Source: UBA1941 sp046329575 (GTDB taxonomy: Bacteria; Bacteroidota; Bacteroidia; Chitinophagales; LD1). Taken from it: DNA of 64,000 nt. Under the pieces are notes generated by a model, which saw only the letters and a list, made by a program, of their open reading frames with translations, was not told the origin of the DNA and did no database searches. Made by a program: the position numbers and the translations under genes. This document shows, piece by piece, positions 17,036-26,560 of this stretch. The stretch is from positions 1-64,000 of the forward strand of contig JAXLUJ010000017.1 of NCBI GenBank assembly GCA_046329575.1, given 5' to 3'. The number at the start of each line of letters is the position of its first letter. Within the stretch, counting starts at the first letter, position 1.

Positions 17036-18355
17036 TCAGAGTATTCCGGGAATCATTTTGTACGGCACATTCCGGCAATATGCTTCCCAGGCGGGGCCGT
17101 ATTTATTGCGACATTTCATATCGTCGCGGAAGGCGCGGTGCACCAATAAGATAGTAAGGAAAACAACGTAGAAGAATGGCGCAAAAAATGCGAATCCGGT
17201 GGCACAGCTCCAGAAAAATGCGGAAAGCAATTCGGGGATATAATGAAAATGACGGCTTACACCCCAGAAACCGGAAGCGAGGAGTAAATTCTTTTTCTTT
17301 TTGCCGTCTTCAGTAGTGTATTCGGCTTCGATTAATACGGGAGATTTACCCCAAATGGTAGTGTTTCCATTGGTGCTGCGCACGATCTGCCGCTGATAAT
17401 CGGCCCAATAGTTCATCCAAATGGCCACCAAACCGAGTGTAAAGATGACAGCGGCGGCCACAGCGCTTAATCCAACAGGGTGATGCACCATGAACATTAC
17501 CGGAGAAGTATAAATAGCGGGAACCCACACCAGGCAGCCCCAGCAGATGTAGTAACCGGCGCGATCAACCTGAATATCCATACTTTTCATATAGCCTTCT
17601 TCCCAGATGAAAAATTTTAGGAGATAGATCCAGATCAATGCGGCGGAAATGATAATGCTCCAATCCGCAGCGCCATAAATTTCTTTTTGTGCAAAAGCGA
17701 AGGAAACCACGGCTAAACTCCAGCCGATCATACCAAAGCGGCAATTCGTGAATTGCTTTACATCCCATCCCCATATTCGTGGAAACAGTTCGGTGCCCCA
17801 ATAATAATCGAAAACAAAATTTCCGGTGCTGGAATTATCGGAAGACGATGGCGCGAAGCGGCCTTTGAAGTAGAGCAGCAAACAGAATATCAAGGCTGTA
17901 AAATTGAGAGCGCCCAAAATATCGCCGAAGTGCGTGAAGATGATGCCCGGGCTGAACCATTTCAGGCCTAATGAACAACCAAAGTACAGCGCAAAAGTGA
18001 GCAGATAAGCGGCCAGACCGTTATCGGTATACACCGGTACATTTCCTTTTGGTGTAATCGTACCTTCGTATTTGCGGCCGGGCAGCAAACGCATGAACAG
18101 CAGTTGCAGTGCGGCAAAGCTTCCTATCATCTTCCAGGCGGTTAAGGATCCGAAAAAGCGCGACAGCCAAACCTCAGAAAGAACCGTGAGAAATCCTTTT
18201 GATGTGAGTTCATTAAGCAGGGCCGTAAGACTACCATCAAGTTCCACATTGGTATGCCAGAACAGCATGGCGAAGGGCGGCGTTACCAGCATTAACGACA
18301 GCGGAACAAACGTTCGGGTAAAGAAGTTTTCGGGGGTAGAAGCGAAACCTGACAT
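17036..18355 (-). CDS. 7-dehydrocholesterol reductase-like (ERG4/ERG24 family) sterol reductase
   Basis: 439 aa with about nine membrane helices. Nearly every DHCR7 signature is present in order: GTITPKGNVPVYTDNGLAAY, LKWFSPGIIF, TGNFVFDYYWGTELFPRI, MKSMDIQVDRAGYYICWG, MVHHPVGLS, LLASGFWGVSRHFHYIPEL and the C-terminal KYGPAWEAYCRNVPYKMIPG. These match delta7-sterol reductase better than C14 (TM7SF2/LBR) reductases. The enzyme would reduce a ring double bond of a sterol or sterol-like substrate with NADPH. The frame extends to 18457, but that part overlaps the serine deaminase gene; ATG 18355 is chosen. Bacterial members are rare and no sterol-synthesis gene is nearby. Confidence 0.88.
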   Translation of the reverse strand: MSGFASTPENFFTRTFVPLSLMLVTPPFAMLFWHTNVELDGSLTALLNELTSKGFLTVLSEVWLSRFFGSLTAWKMIGSFAALQLLFMRLLPGRKYEGTITPKGNVPVYTDNGLAAYLLTFALYFGCSLGLKWFSPGIIFTHFGDILGALNFTALIFCLLLYFKGRFAPSSSDNSSTGNFVFDYYWGTELFPRIWGWDVKQFTNCRFGMIGWSLAVVSFAFAQKEIYGAADWSIIISAALIWIYLLKFFIWEEGYMKSMDIQVDRAGYYICWGCLVWVPAIYTSPVMFMVHHPVGLSAVAAAVIFTLGLVAIWMNYWADYQRQIVRSTNGNTTIWGKSPVLIEAEYTTEDGKKKKNLLLASGFWGVSRHFHYIPELLSAFFWSCATGFAFFAPFFYVVFLTILLVHRAFRDDMKCRNKYGPAWEAYCRNVPYKMIPGIL

Positions 18356-18410
18356 GTAACCGTATTTGTTGCGAGTATAAACTAAATGAACAGGATTTAA
18401 TGTTTGAAAA

Positions 18411-19820
18411 TCAGCATTCAGGCAAACTGATAGGTACCTGACCGGCCAGTCCGCCATCGGCGGTTTCTTTGTATTTAGAATTCATATCGAGCGCGGTTTC
18501 CCACATGGTTTTAATAACGGCATCCAGCGATACTTTAGCCATGGCCGCATCGCCCTGAAGGGCGAGTTGGGAGGCTGTAATTGCCTTAATAGCGCCCATA
18601 GTATTGCGTTCAATGCATGGGATTTGCACCAAACCGCCGATGGGGTCGCAGGTCATACCCAAATGATGTTCCATAGCAATTTCGGCAGCTTGCATTACTT
18701 GATTGGGGTCGCCGCCGGCGCATTCGGTGAGCGCACCTGCAGCCATTGCGCTGGAAACGCCGATTTCGGCCTGGCAACCACCCATAGCGGCGGAAATGGT
18801 GGCGCCGCGTTTAAAGAGCGCACCAATTTCTGATGCCGTAGCCATGAACCTGACTACATCAACGGGTTTGCCACCGGCAAAAAGTTGCTGATAGAGCAAG
18901 GCAGCGGGAATCACACCGGCCGCGCCATTAGTGGGCGCGGTAACTACACGGCCAAATGCGGCATTTTCTTCGTTTACTGCCAGTGCGAAGCAACTCACCC
19001 AATTCAATACATCGTGGAAGGTAGAGGAGGTGCGAATTACATTCAGCCATTCTTCCCGGTTAGTATAAGTTTTTCCACGAAGTAACTTTTGGTTCATAGC
19101 CGCTGCCCGGCGCGCCACGTGAAGGCCACCGGGTAGCGTGCCGGAAGCATGACAGCCGCGGTAGATACAATCGAGCATGGTTTCCCAGATTTGCTCAATT
19201 CCGCTCAGGGTCTGGGTTTCAGGGCGCCAGGCTTTTTCGTTTTCCAGAACCAGTTCGGAAATACTGATGCCCGCGCCCATGCAGTTTTGGAGCAACGTAT
19301 CGGCATCATAAACTTCGTAACGAAGTGGAACGGCATGTTTGGAAGCGCCTTCTTCGCCTTCTTTCACTACAAAACCGCCGCCTATGCTGTAAAACGTTTC
19401 TTCATGAATATGATCGGCAAAAAATGCTTTAAAAGTTACTGCATTTGGATGATAGGGAAGTGATTGTTGTTTTAAGAACAGCAGGTCTTTTTCGTAAGAA
19501 AAGGGAATACGGTGGGTTCCGGCCAAAAAAATCTGATTGTTGTTCTTGATATCGTCGATAAATGCGGTAAGCCGGGTAGTATCGAAGGTTACGGGGTCCT
19601 GACCAGAAAGCCCCATCAGAATAGCGATGTCTGTTCCGTGGCCTTTGCCGGTTTTTGCCAGTGAGCCAAACAACTGAACTTCCACTCGAATAATGCCGCC
19701 AAGGTTAGCGGTTTCGCGCAGGAACCGTTCGGCGGCGCGCCAAGGGCCCAGGGTGTGAGAACTGCTGGGGCCAACACCAATTTTAAAAATATCGAATATG
19801 GAAAGAGGTTCGTGCTGCAT
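18411..19820 (-). CDS. sdaA: L-serine ammonia-lyase, single-chain iron-sulfur type
   Basis: 469 aa. Deaminates L-serine to pyruvate and ammonia. The N-terminal beta domain begins IFDIFKIGVGPSSSHTLGP. The C-terminal alpha domain has GAAGVIPAALLY, GCQAEIGVSSAMAAGALTE and MTCDPIGGLVQIPCIERN, including the Cys residues that hold the 4Fe-4S cluster. Its start overlaps the stop of the Nudix gene by one base (TAATG), so the two are translationally coupled. The sterol reductase gene begins 55 nt downstream. Confidence 0.96.
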   Translation of the reverse strand: MQHEPLSIFDIFKIGVGPSSSHTLGPWRAAERFLRETANLGGIIRVEVQLFGSLAKTGKGHGTDIAILMGLSGQDPVTFDTTRLTAFIDDIKNNNQIFLAGTHRIPFSYEKDLLFLKQQSLPYHPNAVTFKAFFADHIHEETFYSIGGGFVVKEGEEGASKHAVPLRYEVYDADTLLQNCMGAGISISELVLENEKAWRPETQTLSGIEQIWETMLDCIYRGCHASGTLPGGLHVARRAAAMNQKLLRGKTYTNREEWLNVIRTSSTFHDVLNWVSCFALAVNEENAAFGRVVTAPTNGAAGVIPAALLYQQLFAGGKPVDVVRFMATASEIGALFKRGATISAAMGGCQAEIGVSSAMAAGALTECAGGDPNQVMQAAEIAMEHHLGMTCDPIGGLVQIPCIERNTMGAIKAITASQLALQGDAAMAKVSLDAVIKTMWETALDMNSKYKETADGGLAGQVPISLPEC

Positions 19821-20314
19821 TATCGTAAGCGGAAACCGAGTTTTGGAAAATGGTTGAGGATCAGATCAACAACAACTTTATCAATAGGTAAGTTCAGATC
19901 GGCTTCATGCTTTAGGTCGGTGATGTCCACCCATCGGAAGGCTACGGCATCTTTTCCCGGAGGCGGCATTTCAAAATCGAAGCGGGTGCCGCTGGTTTGC
20001 ACCTGATGCCATTGTGGCGATTGCACCAGGTAATAAATGCTAATCAGCTGACTGTTATTATCGAATGCTGAAGGCTGGAAGAAATCGGTAGTATAAAAAT
20101 GGTCGGTTACGATAACATCAATACCGGTTTCTTCTTTGAATTCGCGAATCAGGCAATCGATAGGTCCTTCACCAAGTTCCAAACCACCGCCCGGAAATTT
20201 GGTGGCTTTTCGACCATTGGTAAACACTTCATCGGAAACCAGAATCTGATCATTTTCGTTCATCAGTAGTCCGTAAACGCGTACATTAAACCGTGTAAGT
20301 GAAGCACCATCCAT
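19820..20314 (-). CDS. Nudix hydrolase
   Basis: 164 aa. The Nudix box is complete: GGGLELGEGPIDCLIREFKEETG around residues 41-63, with the catalytic REFKEE metal-binding helix. The N-terminus (VYGLLMNENDQILVSDE) and C-terminus are ordinary for a small pyrophosphohydrolase. Substrate cannot be inferred; NDP-sugars, ADP-ribose or oxidised nucleotides are all possible. It is the first gene of a tight pair with sdaA and is separated from the upstream esterase by a terminator. Confidence 0.9.
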   Translation of the reverse strand: MDGASLTRFNVRVYGLLMNENDQILVSDEVFTNGRKATKFPGGGLELGEGPIDCLIREFKEETGIDVIVTDHFYTTDFFQPSAFDNNSQLISIYYLVQSPQWHQVQTSGTRFDFEMPPPGKDAVAFRWVDITDLKHEADLNLPIDKVVVDLILNHFPKLGFRLR

Positions 20315-20370
20315 ATTTCAAATAAGGTTCGATTTTCGGGGATTTACAAATAGGAACTATATAAAAAGAA

Positions 20371-20394
20371 AAAGCCTCACCGAAGTGAGGCTTT
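20371..20394. terminator. bidirectional terminator after the esterase gene
   Basis: A 10-bp stem AAAGCCTCAC/GTGAGGCTTT with a CGAA tetraloop, A-rich on one side and T-rich on the other, 20 nt beyond the esterase stop codon. Confidence 0.9.
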
Positions 20395-20414
20395 TTCTGA
20401 TTCTTTGGAACGAA

Positions 20415-21665
20415 TTATTCTACAATGAATTTTTTCACTGCACTGTTCTTAACACCATTCACGCGGGCGAAATAAACGCCTTTGGTAAGGTCGTTCACCG
20501 AAATGCTGATGTTTGTTTTTTCTTCAGCCATCACGGTTTTTACTTTACGACCTAATTGGTCGAGAATATCTACTGATTTCATTTCTTTTCCGGAAGTAAT
20601 GTGGAGCATTGAAGCTGTTGGATTTGGAGAAAGGGTAAGGTCGGCAGTTTCAATTTCAGCGATACCGCTTACGTAAGCAGGATTGCAGAGGATGCGAGTG
20701 TAGAGGAAAGCTGCGGTTTCATCACGAATTTCAGTAAGCGCTGCTAAACCTGCGGCACCGGAGGCGGCAAAAGGCGGGTGGCTGCTACCGGCGTACTGAT
20801 GGTAGAAATTGTATGTTCCTACGGCATCGGCATAAGGGTGCATTACACGGCCACCGCTGAGGTTAGGAAGGTAAGAGATACCCAGCGGGCTGCCCGTGCT
20901 ATCCGGAACAGTTCCGTCGTCATGCGAATGCCATTCGGCAAAAGGCACATCATTGCTTCCGATCCAGGTTACATCGCCAATAGCGCCTGCGTAGGAAACC
21001 ACAGCTTTAACGGTTGAAGGATAGCCGGGATTTCCGCTACTTCCTTCAAAGCCGCCGGTTTGGCCGGCCCATGTACGCCAGTCGGTTGGAATCACATCGT
21101 TCGAATCGAGATAAGCTAAGTGAATACCAAGAACCGCGCCGGCAGAGGTGCCGCCAAAGAAGATTTGATTCGGATCAATCTTATAAGTATCGGAAGTAGC
21201 CGCATCTTTACGGAAGAAACGCACTGCAGCCTTTCCATCCTGAGCGGCGGCGATTACTTCTTTCACCATTTTTTCTTTAGCCGTAGCGGCATTCGCAAGG
21301 GCCAAAGCGCTTTGCAGACGGTATGAAATTGAAGCGCAAACATAACCACGCGCCGCCATTTCGCTACAATAGTAAATCATATCATCATCTCTTTTTGTTC
21401 CGCCGATGAACGAGCCGCCGTGGGCATAAACGATAAGCGGACGATGGGCCATAGTATCATTTTTAGGCACATAAATGTCCATTACCAAATTGATCATGGT
21501 AGTGCCGTCCTGCGTGCTGAGGTTGGAGCCATATTGCACATCTTTGATGGTATCTACCTGAAATTGAGCGGTAGTGTAACGGCCGCTCGGGCATTGTGCC
21601 GAGGCCGTTTGCATTTGAGCCACGAAGGCTACGCATGCTAAAACTGTAGTGTAAATTTTATGCAT
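20415..21665 (-). CDS. secreted alpha/beta-hydrolase (carboxylesterase) with a T9SS sorting domain
   Basis: 416 aa. A signal peptide (YTTVLACVAFVAQMQTASA) is followed by an esterase domain with the oxyanion motif YAHGGSFIGG and the nucleophile elbow GGTSAGAVLG; a plausible catalytic His lies in YAGSSHPPF. The last 80 residues are a type A C-terminal sorting domain (LTLSPNPTASMLHI, then GVYFARV, ending VKKFIVE). It should cross the inner membrane by Sec and be exported and surface-anchored by the type IX system. Probably hydrolyses acyl or acetyl esters of polysaccharides or lipids; the substrate is open. Confidence 0.92.
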   Translation of the reverse strand: MHKIYTTVLACVAFVAQMQTASAQCPSGRYTTAQFQVDTIKDVQYGSNLSTQDGTTMINLVMDIYVPKNDTMAHRPLIVYAHGGSFIGGTKRDDDMIYYCSEMAARGYVCASISYRLQSALALANAATAKEKMVKEVIAAAQDGKAAVRFFRKDAATSDTYKIDPNQIFFGGTSAGAVLGIHLAYLDSNDVIPTDWRTWAGQTGGFEGSSGNPGYPSTVKAVVSYAGAIGDVTWIGSNDVPFAEWHSHDDGTVPDSTGSPLGISYLPNLSGGRVMHPYADAVGTYNFYHQYAGSSHPPFAASGAAGLAALTEIRDETAAFLYTRILCNPAYVSGIAEIETADLTLSPNPTASMLHITSGKEMKSVDILDQLGRKVKTVMAEEKTNISISVNDLTKGVYFARVNGVKNSAVKKFIVE

Positions 21666-21701
21666 CTGTTAATTTTAAATTTTTTCGAAGTTACATTTTT
21701 C

Positions 21702-23744
21702 TTAACGGATACTACTGCCGTTTACCGTTAAATTTTCAGGTTTAACGAATATTAATTTGCCTTCGCTTTCGGCAAGAAGTATCATACCTTTTGATTCGAT
21801 ACCGCGGATTTTTCGCGGAGCAAGATTGGCCACTACGCAAACTTGTTTCCCCAGTACTTCTTCCGGTTGGAAATGCTGTGCAATGCCGGAAAGAATAGTT
21901 CTGGTTTCGAAGCCTAAATCAACTGTAAATTTGAGCAGTTTGTCGGCTTTTTCCACGCGTTCGGCAGTGAGGATGGTTCCCACTCGCAAATCCAGTTTCG
22001 CAAAATCATCGATGCCTATTTCAGGTGTGTGATTTGCTGCTGCTGCCGGAGTTTCCGCGGCCGGATTTGTTGATTTTGCCGTTTGGGCATGCAATTTTTC
22101 CAGTTGATGGTCCATTTGTTCGTCTTCAATTTTTTGGTACAATAAAACGGCCTTGCCAAGCTGGTGGCCCGGCTGCAACAAGGTTTGTTTTCCGGCATCG
22201 TTCCACTCCAGTTGTTTTTCTTTTAACTGTAACATATCCCGAAGTTTTTCGGCCGTGAAAGGCAAAAAGGGCTCACAAAGAATAGCCAGATTGGCAATGA
22301 TCTGCAGGCAATCGTAGAGTACAATTGCGGTTTGTACACGATCGGTTTTAATCAGTTTCCAGGGTTCTTTTTCGCTTAGCATTTGATTGCCATGCCGGGC
22401 GATATTCATTACCTCGGCCAATGCTTCGCGGAAACGATATGCTTCGATGGCAGTACTAATCTTTTCCTTCTGTTCTGAAATGAACTTTTCAAGATCGCTG
22501 CATGGCGAAGCCGGAGGAACTTTATTTTCAAAATACTTCTCAGTAAGCACCATCACGCGGTTCACGAAATTGCCGAATATGCTTACCAATTCGTTGTTCA
22601 CTCGTGCCTGATAGTCTTTCCAGGTAAATTCGCTGTCTTTGGTTTCGGGTGCTATAGAAGTAAGTACGTACCGAAGTTCATCCTGCTTATTGGGAAAATC
22701 CTGAAGGTATTCGTGTAACCACACGGCCCAGTTTCTGGAGGTCGATATTTTCTTTCCTTCCAGATTTAAAAATTCGTTGGCAGGAACATTATCGGCCACA
22801 ATAAAACCGCCATGTTCCATGAGCATGGCCGGGAAAATGATGCAATGGAAAACGATATTGTCTTTCCCGATGAAATGCACTAGCCGAGTATCTTCGTCGC
22901 ACCAATATTTCTTCCAATCATTTGGCAGCAGTTCGATGGTGTTTGACAGGTAGCCGATAGGCGCATCGAACCAAACGTACAGTACTTTTCCTTCGGCTCC
23001 TTTTACCGGAACGGGAATACCCCAGTCGAGGTCGCGCGTCATGCTTCGGGGCTGTAGTCCATCGCCTTGTTCGAGCCAGCTTTTGCATTGGCCATACACA
23101 TTTACTTTCCAATCGGTATGGCGGTTAAGGTATTTTTCGATTTGAGGTTGTAGTTTGTCGAGCGGCAGGAACCAATTTTTTGTTTTACGCAAAACCGGTG
23201 GCGTTCCGCTCAGTGTAGAATGCGGTTTAATGAGATCAGTAGGAGAAAGTGAAGTGCCGCAATTCTCACATTGATCGCCATACGCATTTTCGTTGCCACA
23301 TTTCGGACATGTACCTACAATGTAGCGGTCAGCCAGAAATTGTTTAGCTTCTTCATCGTAATACTGATCGGTTTCCTGTTCAATGAATTTGCCATCATCA
23401 TACATTTTCCGGAAAAAATCAGAGGCGGTTTTATGGTGAGTGGCGCTGGTAGTTCTGCCGTAAAAGCTAAAGTGAATACCGAAATCATGAAAGGCATTTT
23501 TCATGATATGATGGTATTTATCTACAATTTGCTGAGGACTGCAATTTTCTTTTCGGGCAGAGATCGTAATTGGCACGCCATGTTCATCACTTCCGCAAAT
23601 AAAGATCACATCGCGGTTATTGGCACGCAGGTAGCGCACATAAGTATCGGCCGGAAGGTAGCAACCGGCAATATGGCCGAGGTGCAGCGGTCCGTTTGCA
23701 TAGGGCAATGCCGCAGTAACCGTATATCTTTTCCAATTCTTCAT
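21702..23744 (-). CDS. metG: methionyl-tRNA synthetase with C-terminal tRNA-binding domain
   Basis: 680 aa. Class I signatures: HLGH (21-24) in PYANGPLHLGHIAG, KISTS in place of KMSKS near residue 335, and a zinc knuckle with two CxxC pairs (CPKCGNENAYGDQCENC). A Pro/Ala-rich linker leads to an EMAPII/Trbp111-like domain (IDDFAKLDLRVGTILTAE to the C-terminus), which aids tRNA binding and dimerisation. Standard architecture for the phylum. It diverges from the LD-carboxypeptidase gene across 84 bp. Confidence 0.97.
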   Translation of the reverse strand: MKNWKRYTVTAALPYANGPLHLGHIAGCYLPADTYVRYLRANNRDVIFICGSDEHGVPITISARKENCSPQQIVDKYHHIMKNAFHDFGIHFSFYGRTTSATHHKTASDFFRKMYDDGKFIEQETDQYYDEEAKQFLADRYIVGTCPKCGNENAYGDQCENCGTSLSPTDLIKPHSTLSGTPPVLRKTKNWFLPLDKLQPQIEKYLNRHTDWKVNVYGQCKSWLEQGDGLQPRSMTRDLDWGIPVPVKGAEGKVLYVWFDAPIGYLSNTIELLPNDWKKYWCDEDTRLVHFIGKDNIVFHCIIFPAMLMEHGGFIVADNVPANEFLNLEGKKISTSRNWAVWLHEYLQDFPNKQDELRYVLTSIAPETKDSEFTWKDYQARVNNELVSIFGNFVNRVMVLTEKYFENKVPPASPCSDLEKFISEQKEKISTAIEAYRFREALAEVMNIARHGNQMLSEKEPWKLIKTDRVQTAIVLYDCLQIIANLAILCEPFLPFTAEKLRDMLQLKEKQLEWNDAGKQTLLQPGHQLGKAVLLYQKIEDEQMDHQLEKLHAQTAKSTNPAAETPAAAANHTPEIGIDDFAKLDLRVGTILTAERVEKADKLLKFTVDLGFETRTILSGIAQHFQPEEVLGKQVCVVANLAPRKIRGIESKGMILLAESEGKLIFVKPENLTVNGSSIR

Positions 23745-23828
23745 TGGCGGTGAAAATGGTAAAAAACAGATGAAAGGGGAACTGATTCTCTTATTTTCTG
23801 TTGCGGAATTTTAATTCAGTTTTGCGAG

Positions 23829-24725
23829 ATGTTATTACGTCCGCCAGTTCTGCAAAAAGGGGATACTGTTTTATTCGTATCCACAGCACGAAAAATTTCT
23901 GAAGTTGAAATTGAACCCGCCAGGAAATTGATGGAAAGCTGGGGGCTGAAAGTAAAGCTGGGCTTAACCATTGGCCTGGAAGACCGTCAGTTTGCCGGTA
24001 CCGATGCGGCGCGTTTAGCTGATTTTCAAAGCGGACTGGACAACGAAAATGTAAGGGCGATTATTTGTAGCCGTGGCGGATATGGTACGGTTAGAATGAT
24101 GGACCAACTGGATTGGACTAAATTTATGTTGCAGCCCAAATGGATTTGCGGTTTCAGTGATGTGACTTATCTGCACGTTCACCTCAATCAAACCTTGGGC
24201 ATTCAAACGCTTCATGCACCTATGCCGGCAACATTTGAAAGAACTACCACTGCAGCGCTGGAAAGCATGCGGTTGGCGTTATTTGAAGGGAAAACGGAGT
24301 TGCATTCGCCGGTTCACGCGCTGAACCGAATAGGAGTAGCAACCGGTACGCTTATTGGAGGGAATTTATCGATACTTTATAGCATCACCGGAACAAAATC
24401 AGGATTTAATACCGAGAATAAGATTTTAGTGTTGGAAGATTTGGATGAGTATTTGTATCACCTTGACCGCATGATGCTGAATTTAAAGCGATCGGGCAAA
24501 CTGGAACGTTTGGCGGGACTTATGGTAGGCGGATTGAGTGATATGCGCGATAATGCCGTACCATTTGGCAGAACAGCCGAGGAAATAGTGCTGGAAGCGG
24601 TAGCGGAATACAATTATCCGGTTGTTTTCGGAATGCCATTCGGTCATATTGCGGACAACCACGCCCTTATTTTGGGGCGGAAAATGACTTTACAAGTGGG
24701 AGCGACCGGAGGAGCGCTGGTGTAG
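23829..24725 (+). CDS. ldcA: LD-carboxypeptidase (S66 family, LdcA/MccF type)
   Basis: 298 aa. Family marks: RGGYGTVRMMDQLDW, the nucleophile Ser in GFSDVTYLHVHL, the Glu in LEDLDEYLYHLDRM, and the His in PFGHIADNHALILG. Members trim the terminal D-Ala from tetrapeptides during murein recycling, or cleave microcin C-like peptides; the former is the safer guess. TTTTGCG lies 8 nt before the ATG, leaving little room for a leader. A 9-bp tandem array starts at its stop codon. Confidence 0.92.
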   Translation: MLLRPPVLQKGDTVLFVSTARKISEVEIEPARKLMESWGLKVKLGLTIGLEDRQFAGTDAARLADFQSGLDNENVRAIICSRGGYGTVRMMDQLDWTKFMLQPKWICGFSDVTYLHVHLNQTLGIQTLHAPMPATFERTTTAALESMRLALFEGKTELHSPVHALNRIGVATGTLIGGNLSILYSITGTKSGFNTENKILVLEDLDEYLYHLDRMMLNLKRSGKLERLAGLMVGGLSDMRDNAVPFGRTAEEIVLEAVAEYNYPVVFGMPFGHIADNHALILGRKMTLQVGATGGALV

Positions 24726-24790
24726 AGGTGTGGTGGGTGTAGTAGGTGTGGTGGGTGTAGTAAGTGTGGTAAGTGTGGTAAGTGTGGTGA
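24725..24790. repeat. 9-bp tandem array (GGTGTGGTG), about seven units
   Basis: Degenerate copies of GTGTGGTGG/GTGTAGTAG beginning inside the stop codon of the LD-carboxypeptidase gene. It is the reverse complement of the CACCCACCA arrays at 9034-9083 and 60484-60533. Shortly after (24799-24822) come three heptamers GTCTTGT/GTCTTTT, the reverse complement of the CAAGACA units near nuoF. Nothing else is visible up to 24877. Confidence 0.88.
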
Positions 24791-24877
24791 GAGTGCTTAC
24801 GTCTTGTGTCTTTTGTCTTTTTTTCTCGCTCCAGTTAAAGGTTGAGAGGGGTGTCGGTGTGTTCGAAGTTAGTTTGA

Positions 24878-26098
24878 TTACAAATTAGAAGCGAAGAGCA
24901 GTTCGAGGTTGGAGTTTTTCAGGTTAAAAAGTTTGGCCAGGTGTTCATTGGTGAGATTGCCTTTATAGAGATACACTCCGTTACGGATGCCGGCATCTTC
25001 ATAAATCAATCCTTTAATGCCATTGAGTTCGCCGCAATGGAGGAGGATGGGGGTTAAAATGTTAGAAATAGCATACGAGGCTGTTCGGGAAACCCGGGAG
25101 GCGATGTTGGGAACGCAATAGTGGGTAACACCGTATTTTTGAAAAACGGGATCGGCATGGGAAGTAATACGTGATGTTTCGAAACAGCCGCCTTGGTCAA
25201 CACTGATATCAATAATTACGGAACCGGCTTTCATACGCTGCACCATGTTTTCGGTAACAATCACGGGTGTGCGTCCTTTTTTGCTGTGAATGGCGCCGAG
25301 GGCTACGTCGGCAGTTTGCAATTCTTCATATAGAATTTCAGGAGAAATAATGGAGGTGAAAACACGCGAATTAATTTTTTCCTGAAGGCGCTGCAGTTTA
25401 TAAACGTTATTGTCGAAAACCGAAACCAGAGCACCAAGCCCAAGCGCAGCGCGAGCCGCATAAGTTCCTACCGCACCGGCCCCCAATATTACCACTTTAG
25501 CAGGAGGTACGCCGGATATACCACCCATCAGAATACCTTTGCCCTTATGGGCATTGCTCAGGTATTCAGCGGCGATAAGAATGGCTGAATTTCCTGCTAT
25601 TTCGCTCATAGAGCGCACAAACGGAAAGAAACCGGCCTGGTCTTTAGTGTACTCGAATGCCAAACAGGTTACGCGTTTCGCAATCAGGCGGGTTAAATTT
25701 TCGCGTTTTACAGTGGGCAGATGTATGGGAGAAATAAGGGTTTGATTCATTTGCATCATCTCGATCTCATTAAGTTGCGGGGGCGCAATTTTGATGATGA
25801 TGTCAGATTTATAAACTTCTTCAGCGGATTCGCAAATTTCGGCACCCGCTTCGGAATAATCAGTGTCGTAGAAATGGGAGTTGATGCCGGCGTTGCTTTC
25901 GATAACAATACGATGGCCATTTGCCACTAAGGTTCGAACGGCTTCGGGTGTAAGGCCAATGCGGTGTTCTTGAAAACTCTGTTCTACCGGAATACCGATG
26001 CTTAATTTTTGTGTTTTACCGGAAACCATAACCGGCATTTCCATTGGCTCGAGACCGAGTTTTGATACAATGCCTTCAAATTTTTTTCCTGTGCCCAT
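24878..26098 (-). CDS. ald: alanine dehydrogenase (AlaDH/PNT family)
   Basis: 406 aa. Catalyses reversible NAD-dependent deamination of alanine to pyruvate. N-terminal substrate domain with EHRIGLTPEAVRTLVANGH; Rossmann domain with VVILGAGAVGTYAARAALGLGA followed by the Asp-ending strand VSVFDNN. A relatively long N-terminal extension (about 35 residues) precedes the catalytic core. The serine deaminase upstream also makes pyruvate, but the genes are not in one transcript. Saccharopine dehydrogenase-like enzymes share the fold; alanine remains the best call. Confidence 0.88.
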   Translation of the reverse strand: MGTGKKFEGIVSKLGLEPMEMPVMVSGKTQKLSIGIPVEQSFQEHRIGLTPEAVRTLVANGHRIVIESNAGINSHFYDTDYSEAGAEICESAEEVYKSDIIIKIAPPQLNEIEMMQMNQTLISPIHLPTVKRENLTRLIAKRVTCLAFEYTKDQAGFFPFVRSMSEIAGNSAILIAAEYLSNAHKGKGILMGGISGVPPAKVVILGAGAVGTYAARAALGLGALVSVFDNNVYKLQRLQEKINSRVFTSIISPEILYEELQTADVALGAIHSKKGRTPVIVTENMVQRMKAGSVIIDISVDQGGCFETSRITSHADPVFQKYGVTHYCVPNIASRVSRTASYAISNILTPILLHCGELNGIKGLIYEDAGIRNGVYLYKGNLTNEHLAKLFNLKNSNLELLFASNL

Positions 26099-26127
26099 GC
26101 TTCAGCCGGAGGGTTGCGTTAATGCCT

Positions 26128-26544
26128 CTAAATTAAGTCAATTTTTCTGGTTTCCTGATTTATAGAGGTGATTTTGACATGAATGAACTCATTGGGCCGT
26201 AATAGAGGCAGGATGATCTCCGGCCATTCCACAAAACACCAGTTACCGCTAAGCAAGTAGTCTTCCATACCGGCATCAATGGCCTCATCGGTGGTTTTTA
26301 AGCGATAAAGGTCAACGTGATACAAAGTGCCCTGAATTCCGGCATATTCGTTTACTATCGCAAATGTGGGCGAACTTAATTTTGACACACCACCCAGCTT
26401 AGTGACCAGCGCCTTGCTAAGCGTTGTTTTTCCCGTTCCCATATCGCCTGAAAAGAGAATAATTCTGCGATCGGCGCATTGCGCCAAAAGCCATTCAGCC
26501 GCCTCTGCAATATGTTGTAAGGAATATTCGAAACCAGAACCCAC
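26128..26544 (-). CDS. tsaE: tRNA threonylcarbamoyladenosine biosynthesis ATPase TsaE
   Basis: Small P-loop ATPase needed, with TsaB and TsaD, for the t6A37 modification of tRNA. Walker A is FSGDMGTGKTTLSKAL; the Asp-rich HVDLYRL and the FVEWPE motif follow. The open frame begins with ATG at 26601, but its first codons run through the rpoD terminator (26570-26586). Translation more likely starts at the GTG at 26544, which leaves a normal length of about 138 aa. The start remains uncertain because no Shine-Dalgarno site is visible. It follows the sigma-factor gene on the same strand. Confidence 0.88.
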   Translation of the reverse strand: MGSGFEYSLQHIAEAAEWLLAQCADRRIILFSGDMGTGKTTLSKALVTKLGGVSKLSSPTFAIVNEYAGIQGTLYHVDLYRLKTTDEAIDAGMEDYLLSGNWCFVEWPEIILPLLRPNEFIHVKITSINQETRKIDLI

Positions 26545-26560
26545 AGCCGCAAAGATGGGA

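Noticed and set aside
310..18355. A sterol pathway formed by the SCP2/CoA-transferase and the DHCR7-like enzyme
   Set aside because: The genes are 15 kb apart and no cyclase, epoxidase or demethylase is in the window; kept only as a question.
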